A stretch of DNA of 64,000 nt from Cryptomeria japonica (taxonomy: Eukaryota; Streptophyta; Pinopsida; Cupressales; Cupressaceae). This document shows positions 21,791 to 34,418 of the stretch, in pieces; position 1 is the stretch's first letter, and every line of letters starts with the position of its first letter. The position numbers and the translations under genes are program-made. The notes under the pieces are model-generated. The model did no database searches, was not told the DNA's origin, and worked only from the letters and a program-made list of their open reading frames with translations. The stretch spans positions 234,532,733 to 234,596,732 of the forward strand of contig NC_081414.1 of assembly GCF_030272615.1 (NCBI RefSeq), read 5' to 3'.

Positions 21791-23063
21791 GAGTTGAGAA
21801 ACAACACAAATACAAATTTGGTGAAGAGGAAACTAATGAACTTCTAATTGGAGTGTAATTTTCTTAGTTAACAATCAATGCATGAAACCCAAATTGATAA
21901 AATCCAACAGGTACTCTATACTTTCAGAGTGCATGCAAGTTGCAGTAATGAATGAGGAAATTGTCAAAATGGAGTGCAGGCTACTTGCACCTTTTTTCAA
22001 AATAGAAGTCTTTCACTTGCAAATGCTTACGAAGTCACTATTTTAAGATAATTAATCTATTGTTGATGTTGAGACTCAACCATATAACACTAAGCTAAAA
22101 AAAATACCAATGGAATATTCTCAACACTAAAAATTGAGCTTATATAAAAAATTGCAAATAAATGCTTGCAAACAAAAAAAGATTGTAAGAGTCGTGTTCA
22201 ACGCATAAAAAGGCAACAAGCAAAGATAATATCTTTATGAAATATTGCAACAAACCATGAGGCATTTAAGGACCTTTTGGGAGGTATACAAAGAGGCCAC
22301 CACATAAAATATTGACATGCATAGAGACCTACAAAGTGTCTATAAAAAATAGAGTTTGACCTACAGAAATGTGTGCAATAAATACTAGAATAAGTCACAA
22401 AGGAGCTTGTAAGTACATTTTCCCTTATATAGTTGTCAATTACAAACATTGGCCTTCAACAAAGGTAATGCCAAAGAAATGAATCACATTGCTCTTTGAA
22501 AAAAGACACAAAATATTTTGTTGTTATTGGACGTAGGAGGAACTTGATCATATAGCTGCCCTTTGAGATGATTGAAAAAAGTTCATATCCAACAAATATA
22601 ATGATCGAGCAAAGAATGAAGTGTGCATTGGGATGAAAGACATTACAAGTTGAGGTTAAATATGCCAGAATGTGGCTTTTGAATCCTACAAATAGACAAC
22701 AAAATGCCTAAAAATAGGCCACAAGACCACAAAATCCCTACAAAAGAGACTAAAATGGCAAAATTTTCTACAAAATTGGTAGATTGGTTGAGGAGCAAAG
22801 GGCTGATTAACAATCAACTAAAAAAGATTTCAAATTTTTTAACTTTTCTGCACATGATGTGATAAAATAATTAAAAAATTTACCAAATTTGGAGCAAAGG
22901 GCAGATTAACTTCTAAACTAAAAAAGATTTCAAAAATTTTAGCTTTTCCACACATGATGTGATAAAAAAAACTAAAATAATTAAAAAATTCACCAAATTT
23001 GACATTGTAATGATAGGGCTAAGTGCAAAAATCACATTTATGTGGGAAAAACATACAATCACA
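21791..23063. other. Unassigned non-coding DNA right of element A
   Basis: No gene is supported; all open frames are short. Immediately right of A, 21786-21909 runs from TGTTGGA to TCCAACA, i.e. 7-base inverted termini about 124 bases apart, which could be a very small LTR but has no partner. A 99-bp tandem duplication lies at 22793-23002. Confidence 0.45.
22793..23002. repeat. 99-bp tandem duplication
   Basis: Two copies begin gagcaaagggc at 22793 and 22892. Both contain 'aaaaaagatttcaaa', 'cacatgatgtgataaaa' and 'ttcaccaaattt' or its close variant. The copies differ by several substitutions and a short A-rich insertion. Confidence 0.85.
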
Positions 23064-23377
23064 GCTTTGATACCATGTTGGAGAAACCCAGAATCTGAAA
23101 GGGCAAGCTAACTTCCACTAGTGAAATAATTCAAACACAAAAGAATGTTTATCAAACATTAAAATGAGAGTGTAAAATGTACAATGATCAACCTTGTATA
23201 TATAAGCAAGGTAGATGAGGTGAGAAGGTAGAACACAACCTATGACCAACCCTCAAAGAGATGTACACATGTGGAGGGTGATGGATAGATGTCTCTAACC
23301 TCACATAAGCTGAGGATAGAATATCTCCAACCTCTAATGAGGTGAGGTGTCTAAGCGACTAACATTACATTTGCACA
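23064..23377 (-). repeat. Candidate short LTR with adjacent primer-binding site
   Basis: The minus strand of 23064-23075 reads TGGTATCAAAGC, close to the initiator-Met PBS consensus, and directly abuts TGTTGGAG at 23076. The presumed LTR runs about 300 bases to a ...TTGCACA end and includes a tatata box near 23208. No pol sequence or second LTR was recognised, so this may be a remnant. Confidence 0.4.
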
Positions 23378-23380
23378 TGT

Positions 23381-26300
23381 TGTAATGCCTGTCTAGAAAC
23401 CCTAGACAAATAAACTAGATTCTAACTACAAAAGCGGTAGAGAATTTTTTTTTCTTTTTAATTTATAACTTAATGAAGGTACATTCACATGATTAAACAT
23501 GATAAACTACATATGTTACTAACTTTTAAATTAAATATAAGGTAATCCTAACAAGCCTTATACTCTAGAGAAACTAAACGTCATTAATAGCTTAACATTC
23601 ATTGCTCCTAAGATAAGATGATATCATTATTCAATTCAATTACAACCATTATCCTAAGTGTCATTTCTAATAAAATGAGTCCAATCAATTCATTATTAAC
23701 TTTATCCATAATCAACTAGGTTCATACACTTACCTAACATTTACATCAATGAACATTTCCATAAATGAACCTACATTGAGAACAATCAATTAGTATTCAT
23801 TAAACGTAAAGGGACATTTTCTAAGGATAATTTATCTGACAAGTATATATAAATCAACACATTCATTTCTTATAATAAATTCCATCAATTTAATTTAATT
23901 TAATACATGATAATAAACTATATCTTCGCTAACACCAAACTACAAACTGCAGTCATCTAATAATACATCATGATACCATCACATATAATAATGCCAAAGA
24001 AGAGGATGCTAATCTCTACCAATACATATTGGACACCTAGGTAGTAATTCCTTATATGATCACATACATTCATTTAAAATCTATTCACCTAGGATATGAT
24101 ACCACACAACTTCATCATAAAAGGTGTATTAACACATTATACTATGTTAATTTAATTCCATTTCTTTTAATTCCTGTGATAACAACTTAATATGATATAA
24201 TTTAGATTCCTAACTTAAATCCAATAATTACAATTCATAAATCACAAGTCCTCCTTAGTTTGTTATGCTATATTGCAAACTACATTGTAATACAACATGT
24301 TGCAACATTACATAAGATGTAGTTTACATGATATAGTTGTCTTAATAATACAAATCAAGGTATCCTTCACATAGGATATGAATACATGCCTTAATAAAAG
24401 GATCATATAGGATCTTAATACATGAAAACCATGAAGATACATAATCTGCTACAAGAATTCACTGACGTGGAAATGATCAAGGAACCACCAAGCACCACAA
24501 ACAGCTCAATGGGAAGACATCCCAATGGTAGAAGGCTTCAACCACCCAGTCATGTGGAACCAAAAGGCCCACCCCCCGAGCTAGGAGATGACAAAGGGCC
24601 CCCAAGCACACAAACAAAGGATAAACAATACATAGTCTAACTCACTTCCACCAAGTAAGGTCACAATCAACATGCATAGATGGATCACATAACAAGTATA
24701 CTCCAAAAGCTATAACATAGGGACAGGACACTAGTTCTCACAAGGGGAGAGTGTCATCGCATAGCTTGATATGGGTTATCCTGACAAGTCTCCATATGCC
24801 CTAGCCCCCACCTTGGGTTATCCTAGTAGCCTCTCCTGACCCCCGATCCCCATTCAAAACTCATGCAAAACCAACATACCTTTCAAGAAGACAAGGTAGT
24901 TGATCATGCCATTCCAGGCCTTCCCACCTCATCTTGAGCCTAAAAAAGCACTCAACCCATGAGAGGGGCACACTTTATATTGATTAATGTGATTAACTAC
25001 CCAACCCCCTAATTCATTATTTAGGTTATTGATGCAGGAGAATCCTCGGTTCATAGCAATCTTGCATCAACCAAAAATATTTCCTTTTTGTTTGCAGTTT
25101 CAGCATTTCTTTCTATGTGTCCCAGATTTGGCTCACCAGAACCTGTAAAGTTGGATTTTACTTGAAGACTTGATCATCTTCCTTATTCCCAAACCATGGA
25201 GCATTTGGATAGTTTTCCAGCAAGTTATCGCTACCAATTTCTGAGACAATTTTATGTTATCAGTTGCCTAGACCTATTTGTATTAGTGATCTATCAAATC
25301 CCCTTCCGTAGCTTGTGGAGCCTTGAGTGTTGATTCTAATTTTCCTTAGCATGTGGCCGACCTTTCCCCGTGATCTACATTTCATCCTTTGGATTTTCCA
25401 AAGGAATTTGTTTGGCAGAGGTCGACCTTGTTGTTTTACACGTTAGGTCTTGTTCTTCAGGTTTTGATCCCTTTTTGGGCCGACCGGATCCCCTTGGATC
25501 GTATAAATCATTTTAATTGAGCATTAGAATTTAATCAAGAAGTTAGACTAAGCATAGAAGATGGATCTTAAGATTTGAGGTCCCGGTTGTGACCTATTCT
25601 ATATTTTGAACATGTTTTATCAGGCTTATGAGTCAGTTTCTGTAACCCGATTGTTACCGGTTGGTTGTAATCAGTTTTCATGATATAATTCAATCTATTC
25701 TACATTTCCTCCATCATGTCCTTGTCTTTCCGCTGTGTTTACTCTTGCTGACCAATCTGGACTGATCTCTTTGAGGTTCCTCCTAGCCAGTGACTGCTTC
25801 AGTTATCACTTATTTAGCAACTCACTCAATGGGTTATCATGGCTATCAATTTAGGATCTTGACCCTCATGGAGAGCCACTCCCCCTCATGACACTAAGCC
25901 GACTCAAATCCAACCCAAGGCAACCGATGAAACACCATCAAATAACCATATAATGTGATCCAACCAAGTCTTAGATAACTTTGCATCTCAACCACATAAA
26001 CATCAAATTCAATAGCCTCCATCAAAGAGCACAACATTGCTCAAACCCATAAGGAGAGTAATGATAAAATACCAAGAGACAAATAAGCCAACATAGACTT
26101 CCACAATTTAAGCCCAAACAGAACATTTGAACATAATATCACTGACAATCATCCAAACGTAGGGTGAAACATCATCCAAAAAAACATCAAAGAGAGTTTT
26201 CAAAAGGGTTCAAAACCAACATTATCAACTTTGGCACACTAGACCCACTCTAGGAAGGGCACACTAAGGATCACATAGACAATAAATCATAGACCAAACC
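23381..26300. repeat. Dispersed repeat R1, copy 2, interrupted by a solo LTR
   Basis: It starts TGTAATGCC and shares ordered blocks with 5730-7680, listed under copy 1. Homology resumes on both sides of the 772-bp insertion at 25030-25801, and copy 1 shows the uninterrupted target. The right border is not defined; related AT-rich sequence may continue to about 28390, where gggccctaca could be a terminus. Confidence 0.6.
25030..25801 (+). mobile_element. Solo LTR, 772 bp, target duplication GTTAT
   Basis: It begins TGATGCAG and ends CTGCTTCA, so the ends are 7/8-base inverted repeats with TG...CA. GTTAT flanks it at 25025-25029 and 25802-25806. R1 copy 1 has a single GTTAT at the matching position (near 6719-6724), an empty site. 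A TATA-like gtataaat lies at 25501-25508. No internal element sequence is present, so recombination between LTRs removed it. Confidence 0.92.
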
Positions 26301-29035
26301 TCAATTGCCAAACACATGTGTGAAGGTGACATAGGCTAATCAAAATACAAGCAATCACATGAGAATACACAAATACTCAATGCACACTACTTATGAATTA
26401 TTGTATTATTAATTCCCTTAAGGTAATTAAAATCATTAAGTATAACATTGAAACATACGCAAATATCTTGAATTAATTTTCTTTTCTCGAGAATAGCCAC
26501 ACAAACATATACCACATAACTACACCACAAAACCATCATTTTAATAAAATCAACAATGATTTGATTATATACAATCAACTCATTTACTTAAAATTAACTA
26601 AATGGTTTGTTACATAATTAAATGGTTATTTAATAACATTTATCATAATACCGTTATAAAGAAGATTCTTAGGATTAAACATAGATGAACTCAAATTTAA
26701 TAAAACCCAAAATCCAAATAAATATACAGGCCAACATAATATAAAACTCAAACGCAATAACATAAATAAATTAATACTCAACCTTCAAATCAATATCGAA
26801 ACCATTCCATAGGAAGATAAACCATATAGAACTCATAACTACTCCAACCAAATATACATCAAACCCAAAATCCAAATAGCATACACAACAAAGCTATCAC
26901 ATATAGTTGATTCTCAAAACAAAACAACGATTGGAAAAACAATGAAACCAACATACTGGAAAATGGGAATCAGCGAAGGAAAGAGCAGAGACAAAATTAT
27001 TGAAGGACAAAATAATTCTTTGTAGGGTGATTAATTTATTACAGGTTAAACAAAATAATGCAAAGCAATAAAATTATTGTAGGCTGAAAAATCAATATTG
27101 GGCAATAAGATTTAAGCAGGGCGATTTATATAAAATGAAGGGCAAATGAAATAAAGCATGGGGAAAAGCTCTACCCACCATGTGGAAGGAGATTCCCTCC
27201 CCACACGATGTAGGTAGAGGCTCCCCACGTTGTGGGAAAGAGCCTCCCCACATGACATAGGTAGAGGCTCCCCATACTGTGGGAAAGAGCCTCCCCACAT
27301 GACATGGGTAGAGGCTCCCCACGTTGTGGGAAGAAGCCTCCCCATGTGGGATTCGAAGCCTTCCCCAACATGGAAGAGAAGGTTCCCCCCTCTCCCCCCC
27401 CACCCTTCCCGGCAAACATCAAACAAAATAATACAACAGCAAAAATAATAAAATACAGAGTTAAGACGAGCACTATAACAACTAAAGTCCAGCCCATAAA
27501 GAAAAACTCTAGATCAAGACATTTGGATTAATCTTTTTCCCAAACCCACATGACAGACCTAAATTTGCATTTCAATTTCAAGGTCAACAAAAGAAAATCA
27601 AACATCAAGAAACCACTATTCATAGTGAAAAAAAAATAACAAGAGTCCAACCTAGAAGCGTTATAATTCCAAGCCTGATAACAACTTCTCAAGCTCAATC
27701 CCAATCTCAAATCCTTTGTGATTCTCCTCTTCGATTTTTTTTGGGTCTTTGTCTAGAAACCCCCCTTTCTTTCGAAATACTCTCCTTGTGAAATGCAAGC
27801 TATTCTCCAAAAACCTCTTTCCAAAAAAATTGTCTATGCCACCAAACCCCCAAAAATCAAAATATAAAAGAGAGAAGCTTCGAAAATCCCCAAGAAGCTC
27901 AAAAAATCCTCCAAAAAACAAGACTTTATGAGAAATTAAATCCTCTTTAAAATTTAATTTTAGAAAATACTTATTTGAAACTCAACATAATTTAATTATT
28001 ATTAATAATTTAGTTAATTCTTTATTTCAAAATTAAATGATAATTTATTAAATTATATTTATTTATATTAATAAAACACACATGCGTTTTAATATTAATA
28101 ACTTAATATATTTATACTACGATACTCTTAAATATTTAAATAAATAGTTATATAGTATTACCTATCCCATACTTAGGATAGATTAATGCACCTAGGGGTT
28201 TTTGTTTTTAATTAAACCCCCATAATAATAACACAATGCCAAAATACATTAAAAAGTCAAAATAAAGAACATAGGATAATTAATTCTTCCGATCACAACC
28301 AAGATACACTAGAATGCAAAACCACACACAATTCCTTACACAAACATGACTAACTAGGGTATGGGTTTTTGGATGAGGTAAGGGCCCTACAATCATCTCC
28401 AACAACTACTATTGGGATAGAGGCACACTCAAACCTATGAAGCCAGGTGGAGTTGATGCCTAATACTTGCATCCTACATAAATCCACATGTCTATATCCA
28501 ACATATAAAATATACCTAAAACACCTAGTGAGAAGGGATCACAACATCGTATGGCTCTCACAAGTGAGAAATGCGATATTGTCCCTCTCACACTAAATAA
28601 AATCATTGAACATATAGCATATGACTAAAAATTCAATAATCATGTAAAATAAAGCATCATATAAGGGTTAGTCCATAATAACCTGCATAATGCATGAATA
28701 TCAATATTCTAACCAAACATAACATAGGTTCTAACATCACTATATGATAATCCATAATATGAATTCCATATCAATCAGAATAAAGTCCTAATCACACATG
28801 TAAAATCCATGGCCATCGTAAATGCATAAAGCTTAGCATAATCATCTAGCAAGATGGAATAGACAAGGACCACTACACTTAGACCCAAGCCTCTATAAAT
28901 ACAAGGTGTCACAGAGGGGCACTACACATGTGGTGAGAAAAAAAAGTGTCTAACCTATAAAGTGAACTCAACTTTTAATGTTAAGGTTAAGTTAGACCTA
29001 GACACTAAGTGTGACTTAATAGGTGTGTGTTAAGT
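26301..29035. other. AT-rich non-coding DNA
   Basis: I see no gene. It includes the 47-bp array at 27166-27360, a C-rich run near 27385-27415 and strongly AT-rich sequence at 27930-28150. Short frames around 27500-27930 are basic or phenylalanine-rich and show no domain. Confidence 0.5.
27166..27360. repeat. 47-bp tandem array with internal dyad
   Basis: The word ggtagaggctcccca recurs at 27213, 27260 and 27307, an exact 47-base period, with a degenerate unit before it and a partial one after. Each unit contains gaggctccccac and gtgggaaagagcctc, which can pair as an imperfect hairpin. Frames on both strands across it are products of the repeat. Confidence 0.85.
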
Positions 29036-29282
29036 AATGACATTGGTAACCCTAATTATATATCTAACACTAATCCTAACCCTCTTTCTATCTCTAACCC
29101 TAACTCTTTCCCTAATATCAACCCTAACTCTAACCCTAACTCTAACCCATATTCTATCTCTAATATTAACCTTAATTCTATCCTTAATCCTAATATTAAC
29201 CCTAACCCTACCATAAACCTAATTTTATCTCTAACCCTAGCACTAACCATAATCTTAACCGTAAGCCTAACTCTAACAAGAA
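29036..29282. repeat. Interstitial telomere-like tract, hexameric
   Basis: About 245 bases are built of taaccc and variants (taactc, taacac, taatcc, taatat). Clean runs such as aaccctaactctaaccctaac have a period of six, unlike the seven-base CCCTAAA repeat of most plants. It is heavily degenerate. The Asn-Pro/Asn-Ser-rich frame at 29027-29380 is only this repeat translated. Confidence 0.85.
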
Positions 29283-29429
29283 TTTGTTTAAATATATTAT
29301 CTATGCTTTGGAATGATATATCATTTTCTAAAACTAACAATCACACCTCAATGTGCAATGGGTATGCCAAAGAGGTGTAGAAGGTCAAATAGGCAAATAT
29401 TGGTCTATTTTTTTGCATACATTTGTATA

Positions 29430-29620
29430 GTACATGAGATAAATTGGTAGGTTATTTATCAAATAATGTTGTTTGTTGCAAAAAAGGTTTCAATGGAGAA
29501 GTGATATCTTCAAATAAACTATACATTCACTTACATGAATACAAACACAACTGAAATAAAATCTCTAACTCGAGAATGTAATCATGCTCCATTATCAAAT
29601 AGTCTCATGTTATAATTACT
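29430..29620. repeat. Microsatellite-associated repeat family M, copy 1
   Basis: It aligns with 46016-46200: shared words include 'aggt(t/c)atttatcaaa'-like starts, 'atgttgtttg', 'ggtttcaatg/ggattgaattg', 'aaataaactat' and 'attacc/attatcaaatag...ctcat'. In both places the unique part is followed directly by a GATA/GAGA tract on the plus strand. Confidence 0.65.
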
Positions 29621-29669
<49 letters not shown>

Positions 29670-29820
29670 AACATAGATAGATACATAGATACATAGATAG
29701 ATATGGATGAGAATGATGTAGAGAGAAGGAGAGGGAGAGATAATGAGATAGATGCAAGGTGGATATATAGAGATGAAAGAGATAAAATGAGTGAGGAATA
29801 GGGAGACAAATAGATAAAGA
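29621..29820. repeat. (GATA)n then GA-rich microsatellite
   Basis: A pure run of about twelve GATA units spans 29621-29669, followed by interrupted GATA/CATA and then gaga-rich sequence to 29820. Serine/leucine/tyrosine-rich frames on the minus strand are repeat translations. Confidence 0.95.
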
Positions 29821-29829
29821 TAACATAGG

Positions 29830-29945
29830 TATTATTGTCAGTGGGATTTGCACCTAAAAGCTAAGTGCAATGCTCAGCAATCTCGTGAAACCTGGGACTA
29901 CTCTCAGGTTGTGGGTATCTTATAATGAGAGTAGACCTCTAGATT
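29830..29945 (+). repeat. Hairpin repeat family P, copy 1 (decayed arm)
   Basis: It starts ttattgtcagtgggatttgc and shares the run 'gtgggtatc...gagagtagacctctaga' with the reverse complement of 37784-37950. Only one arm and the loop are well preserved. It abuts a GATA/GA microsatellite on its left, as copy 2 abuts one on its right. Confidence 0.75.
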
Positions 29946-30784
29946 ACGGGCTGGCTCTCTTTGGATGTCCTAAAACTACTAATTTTTTGACTTGATAAAA
30001 GGGCTAGGAAGGTGTTGCTACAACTGAAAATTACTGCTAAAAGGTGATGCACCAATCACTAAAGACTTGTCCTTTTGTTGAACCTACAAAATTAATCAAT
30101 AAGCTAGCTAAATCAGCACACAACTCAGATTGACATGTCTATAATAATGTTTTATGTGAGAGGTTCAATGTTTTTTGATGTTTGTAGAAAGGAAAACCAT
30201 ATTGCTTTCGCAATTTCATGCATCAAAACTTACAACATGCTCAATGACCTTCACTATGACATGTTGTTTCCCATACCAAATATTGAAGGAAAAATATAAA
30301 ATGAAAGGATTCTAAGAGAAAATCACAATACTTTATCCAAAATTACTTCACATACAATACCTAGAACAAGAATTTTGAGAAGGAACAAGCTTCTTTATTG
30401 GAAAATAGAAGTCTTTTTCATTACAAATCTAAAAAATGGTCATACAAAAATCTGGAAAGTACTCATAAGAATACGAGTTACAAAGTGTCTTTGCTACTAT
30501 ATCAAAAGAAAAACCAAGAACTAGAGAAGAATGAGAGAAGAAGAAGGACTTATATCAAGAAATTGTCCAAAATTAAAATTTGAAATTTTATTGGCTCTCT
30601 TTGGATCTTCATGACATGATGTTGACTGCTTCTCCTCCTTAGAATCAGGTGCCTGACTAATTGTGAATTTGAAAATTGGTTTGTTGGGTGAGCTCATTTG
30701 AAAATGCCACAAAAATAGGGATAAAAATAAAGTTAACTTGTTGCTAACTGCCTCAAAACTCCCCTTGGGTGATGAGTCAGCATT
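29946..30784. other. Unassigned DNA left of the copia solo LTR
   Basis: No gene is supported. The short frames at 30398-30583 (plus) and 30805-30521 (minus) have no motif I recognise. Some retroelement leader or 3' region is possible, but nothing decides it. Confidence 0.4.
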
Positions 30785-30789
30785 GGGGG

Positions 30790-31746
30790 TGTTGGCAATT
30801 GACACTCATTTGGTGGCTACCGATGCTTGATTATTGGTTTAGCATTGTCATTGATGGAAACTATTTATGGAATTCTATCTGGTAGCTATAGATCTTTGTT
30901 ATCCAGAAGTGGATGTAAACCGATAACCAATTAACTGGTATCTCAAGTTGAGCAAAGCAGTTTTGGTCTAGAAACTTTTCGATGATTGTAGTGTTATGAA
31001 TCATGCATGGGATGATAGGGCTGACATAAAGACATCATTTTATCATCTATTCGGTGATCCACATTTATCTTTGGTGATCTAGTCAAGACAACATATGTCT
31101 ACACATTACATTAGTAGGTCGACTTGGTGAATGATCTATTTTGTGGTTACAGATATATAAGACCGGTGTGGAATATATGTTTGGTGTGTGATATGATTGT
31201 ATGTGAGTGGTTGGTGATCGAGAATGCATTTTGGTACAGTTTCATGTGCGCATTCTTGATCCAGTAGCTGACTGAGACAGAAAAAAGAGCAGAGCAGCAG
31301 AGGTCATTCAGTCAGAGTATTTGGCACTTAACCGGAATTCATCTAGGGATGTTAGATGTTATTTTGGAGTTCATTCATTGCAATCCATCTCTGTAGATAA
31401 TCTATAAGGCAGTGAGCCTTATGGGGTTGTAGCCCTTATTGTAATTGAGTTGTAAGCTCTAGGCAGTGTGCCTGAATGCATGTGCATTCCCCATTTTGTA
31501 ATATTATTTTGCTACTGGCCATAGTGGAATAATATTGTGGGTTCAAATCCCACCATGGTTTTCCCATTTGGGTTTCCACGTAAAAATCTTGGCGTTATGA
31601 TTTTGTGGTTGGTTATTTTTGAGTTTTTGCATTTCAATTTCATGCTTATGCTTCTATGGTTTAAAGTTAAGTCAGAAAATTTATTAACCGATAGATCACT
31701 GATTCACCTCCCCCCCTCTCTCTCGTAATAATCCCTAATTTCAATA
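30790..31746 (+). mobile_element. Copia-type solo LTR, 957 bp, target duplication GGGGG
   Basis: It begins TGTTGGCAATTGACAC and ends ...TTTCAATA, apparently a mutated CAACA terminus, with GGGGG on both sides (30785-30789 and 31747-31751). It contains a plus-strand TATA box gatatataag at 31152-31161, the conserved 'GGTTTTCCC...GGGTTTCC' hairpin near 31557-31590 and the 'tgattcacct(c)n' tail near 31699. No internal domain remains. Confidence 0.85.
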
Positions 31747-31751
31747 GGGGG

Positions 31752-34418
31752 TCCTTAAAACAAGAGTTAGACTGGTGATTTGGACTCTAAATTGGAATTC
31801 AAACCTTGCTAAGAAAAAACCAACACTTCTCCCCTCATATCAAGGACATTGCTAACTGTACAAATTGACCACTATCCTCTATTTAATTGATTAACTGCTC
31901 TGTTTCTAATGGCTATGAAGGTTGTCTTTATATTCCTACACAGTGATTTTTATGTTACCCATGGCTGTGATTTCCAATTTTCTATGGATGTAACCTCTTT
32001 GTTGTTTGTGACAGTGCTTTAGCCATGCTCAATGTGTCTTTTGATAAGATTTGGGTCTGTAAAATACTAGTAAGATTATATTTTCAAAATGTGCCCCTTT
32101 GATTCCTCAAGGACTGCACTATATTCCTTATAGACCTCACTGTATTTATTCTATGGGTTGTATTCCTTATGAACATGCCTTCATTGTATATATTATGATA
32201 GAGGCCTTGGTTGATCCCTGCCACTGCAAGATGGATGATTATTGTGATAGCAATTAGTATGATAGGATCAGTAATATTGCATGGTTATAGCATTCTTTAA
32301 GGCTTCAAACCTTCCTCTATGACTGTGATAGTTTCCCTGTCTGATTATGCCCTATACATTAGATATGGCCATTGACTATGTGCAATCTCTGATATTGTCC
32401 CTTAATTCTACTCTGAGTCTTCTAAGACTAAACCCTTATGCATTTCTTCTCTTACTTTATCTTTTGAATCTTTTAGCAGTCATCTTCTTTATTTGGTCGT
32501 GGCTTGCTTGTATCATACTTGTGATTGGGTTCCTTGTACTCTGTCCATGGTCATTGATAGGGATGCCAAATTCTAGAACTTATGATTGTTTAGATTGATT
32601 GTTCCTATGTCTCTGATACATGATTGTATTTTTATGACTACCATGTTATATATTCTTTCAAAGCTCTACTCTTTGTGTCATGCAAACCTACTTTGGAGGA
32701 CTACTCATTGTACATTATAACTCCAAATTCATTCTTAATTGCTCAAAGCTATATTGGCTACTATTTTTTGTGCATGGACTAGTTTTTTTTATAGTGAGAT
32801 TGCTTTACAACTTTGACTTCTCCTGTGACATGCCTAAGGCATTCCCTTTCCCTATGTCTGCAAACTAATTATATATCTGGTGTTTATTGTCCTATAACAG
32901 TGACAAACTTAAGATTTCATCCTTATATAAATACATGAGGTTATTCAACATTTTTCTCATGTAGACTACTCTAGGGCTAAGACTTCTTAGTGTATCACTT
33001 TTTGTTTTTCCCTTTACCTACTATAAACTGCATCACTATTTGTTGATGGCCTCCTTCACTATGAACAGTTCATTTAAAGGATCCCATTAATTGCATCTCA
33101 ATCCCGATACCTATCATTACCGATATTCTTATTCATGAATTACTTTGATTGTAACATTCTTGCACCCACTATCTTTGTGCCTTAAGGATCCTTTTTTATG
33201 CTTCTTTGATAGTATGTTTTCTATTAATGACTCTTAAAGGTTGAATGTCTTGATACTGCACTAAGGATTTCCTTAATGAATGCAACTAACATTTTTTATG
33301 TTATTGAAAGTTGCTTGTCACCTTCAATCTACCACACTTTGCCAATGGTGTTAGTCAAATAAAAACACTCAAACAACTGGCATGCACCCTTGAAACCCCT
33401 ATTTTGTTTCTCTATAATAGTCATGATCTTAATTCTTTATTGTACATGACTGTTATAAGATCTTAAGACTGCATTTATTGTCTTGAAATCGCATTGTCTT
33501 CTTATTAAAGATTGTTGCTCTGATTGATGATTATACTATCAATGATGAATGATCCTCTAGATTTGTGAAGGCTTTGACTATATTCATTGTCCCTAAATCT
33601 TGTTGTAGACCTCCTTCATGCTATGTTTAAGCCATATATACCTTTGTGATTTCTCTATGATTGAATTTGAATATTATGATATAGAACACCACATCTTTGG
33701 ACTTGACTACCTGAGAAAAGGATGTACTTCTCATTTCAGAGCAGCCTACATAAGTATCACGCTTCAAGTTAATGCTCTAGACATCATTGTATTAGCTGCT
33801 CTTTACTGCACCTTATCACAAAAAATTCCTTAACTGTGTATCTTTGGTTGCTTGTGTTTGCTATGACTGTCATCCTTTTGATACATTCTCTATCATAATC
33901 ATCTCTCCTTAATCAATGGCTCTTGTAATCTTTGTGAATGGAATGCACGTGGTTCAAGAATTTTCTCTTACTACTAAAGACCATGTTTTCGAAAGTGGAA
34001 TGTTTCTTTGTATATGACTGTTATTATAACTGATAGCCTGGCCTCATGGAGTCTATCACTACTCTTTTGATTTTTGGACTATGACAAGTCTTCTTATAGC
34101 TTTTATGCTCTTGTAGACTGTCAATCTATTTTGAAAAGGACTACTACTTTGTTGCTTAGGACTACAAGCAAACACTTTTAAATTTCTACATTGGCTCTAT
34201 CACTGTCACATATATTTTTCTAACTGCACTTTGACCAGTGATATTTTGGTCCCATTTTTGAAGACTGCATTGTTCTCTCAAAATCCTTTCTGTAATAAGA
34301 AGCTAAGATAGAAACTTATATTGCTCGTGGCTAAAAGACTGCTACAACAATATACTTTGGACACAGTCATTTTTACAATCAAAACCAAACTCAAATAACA
34401 AATGGATACATCACAAAA
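31752..34418. other. Unassigned non-coding DNA
   Basis: I read both strands of these 2.7 kb and see no domain, LTR boundary or RNA gene. The plus strand is pyrimidine-leaning, with words such as ctatgactg and tcttatg recurring loosely. That could be the decayed transcript of an old element, but I cannot identify one. Confidence 0.45.

Noticed and set aside
21786-21909. Possible 124-bp LTR with TGTTGGA...TCCAACA ends right of element A
   Set aside because: There is no second copy, PBS, PPT or target duplication. The TGTTG at its start is also the target copy of A.
27092-27497. Overlapping 100-codon frames in several phases on both strands
   Set aside because: They are translations of the 47-bp tandem repeat, without a domain.
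29027-29380. Asn-Pro-Asn-Ser-rich 117-codon frame, resembling a low-complexity antigen
   Set aside because: It is the degenerate TAACCC repeat in translation.
31538-31556. A tRNA T-arm-like stem-loop, gtgggttcaaatcccac
   Set aside because: No acceptor stem, anticodon arm or D-arm can be built around it, and it lies in the solo LTR next to the conserved LTR hairpin, so it is part of the LTR.
32347-32868. Hydrophobic plus-strand frames that look like membrane proteins
   Set aside because: They arise in T-rich DNA, have no homologous motif or promoter, and stop after 60-80 codons.
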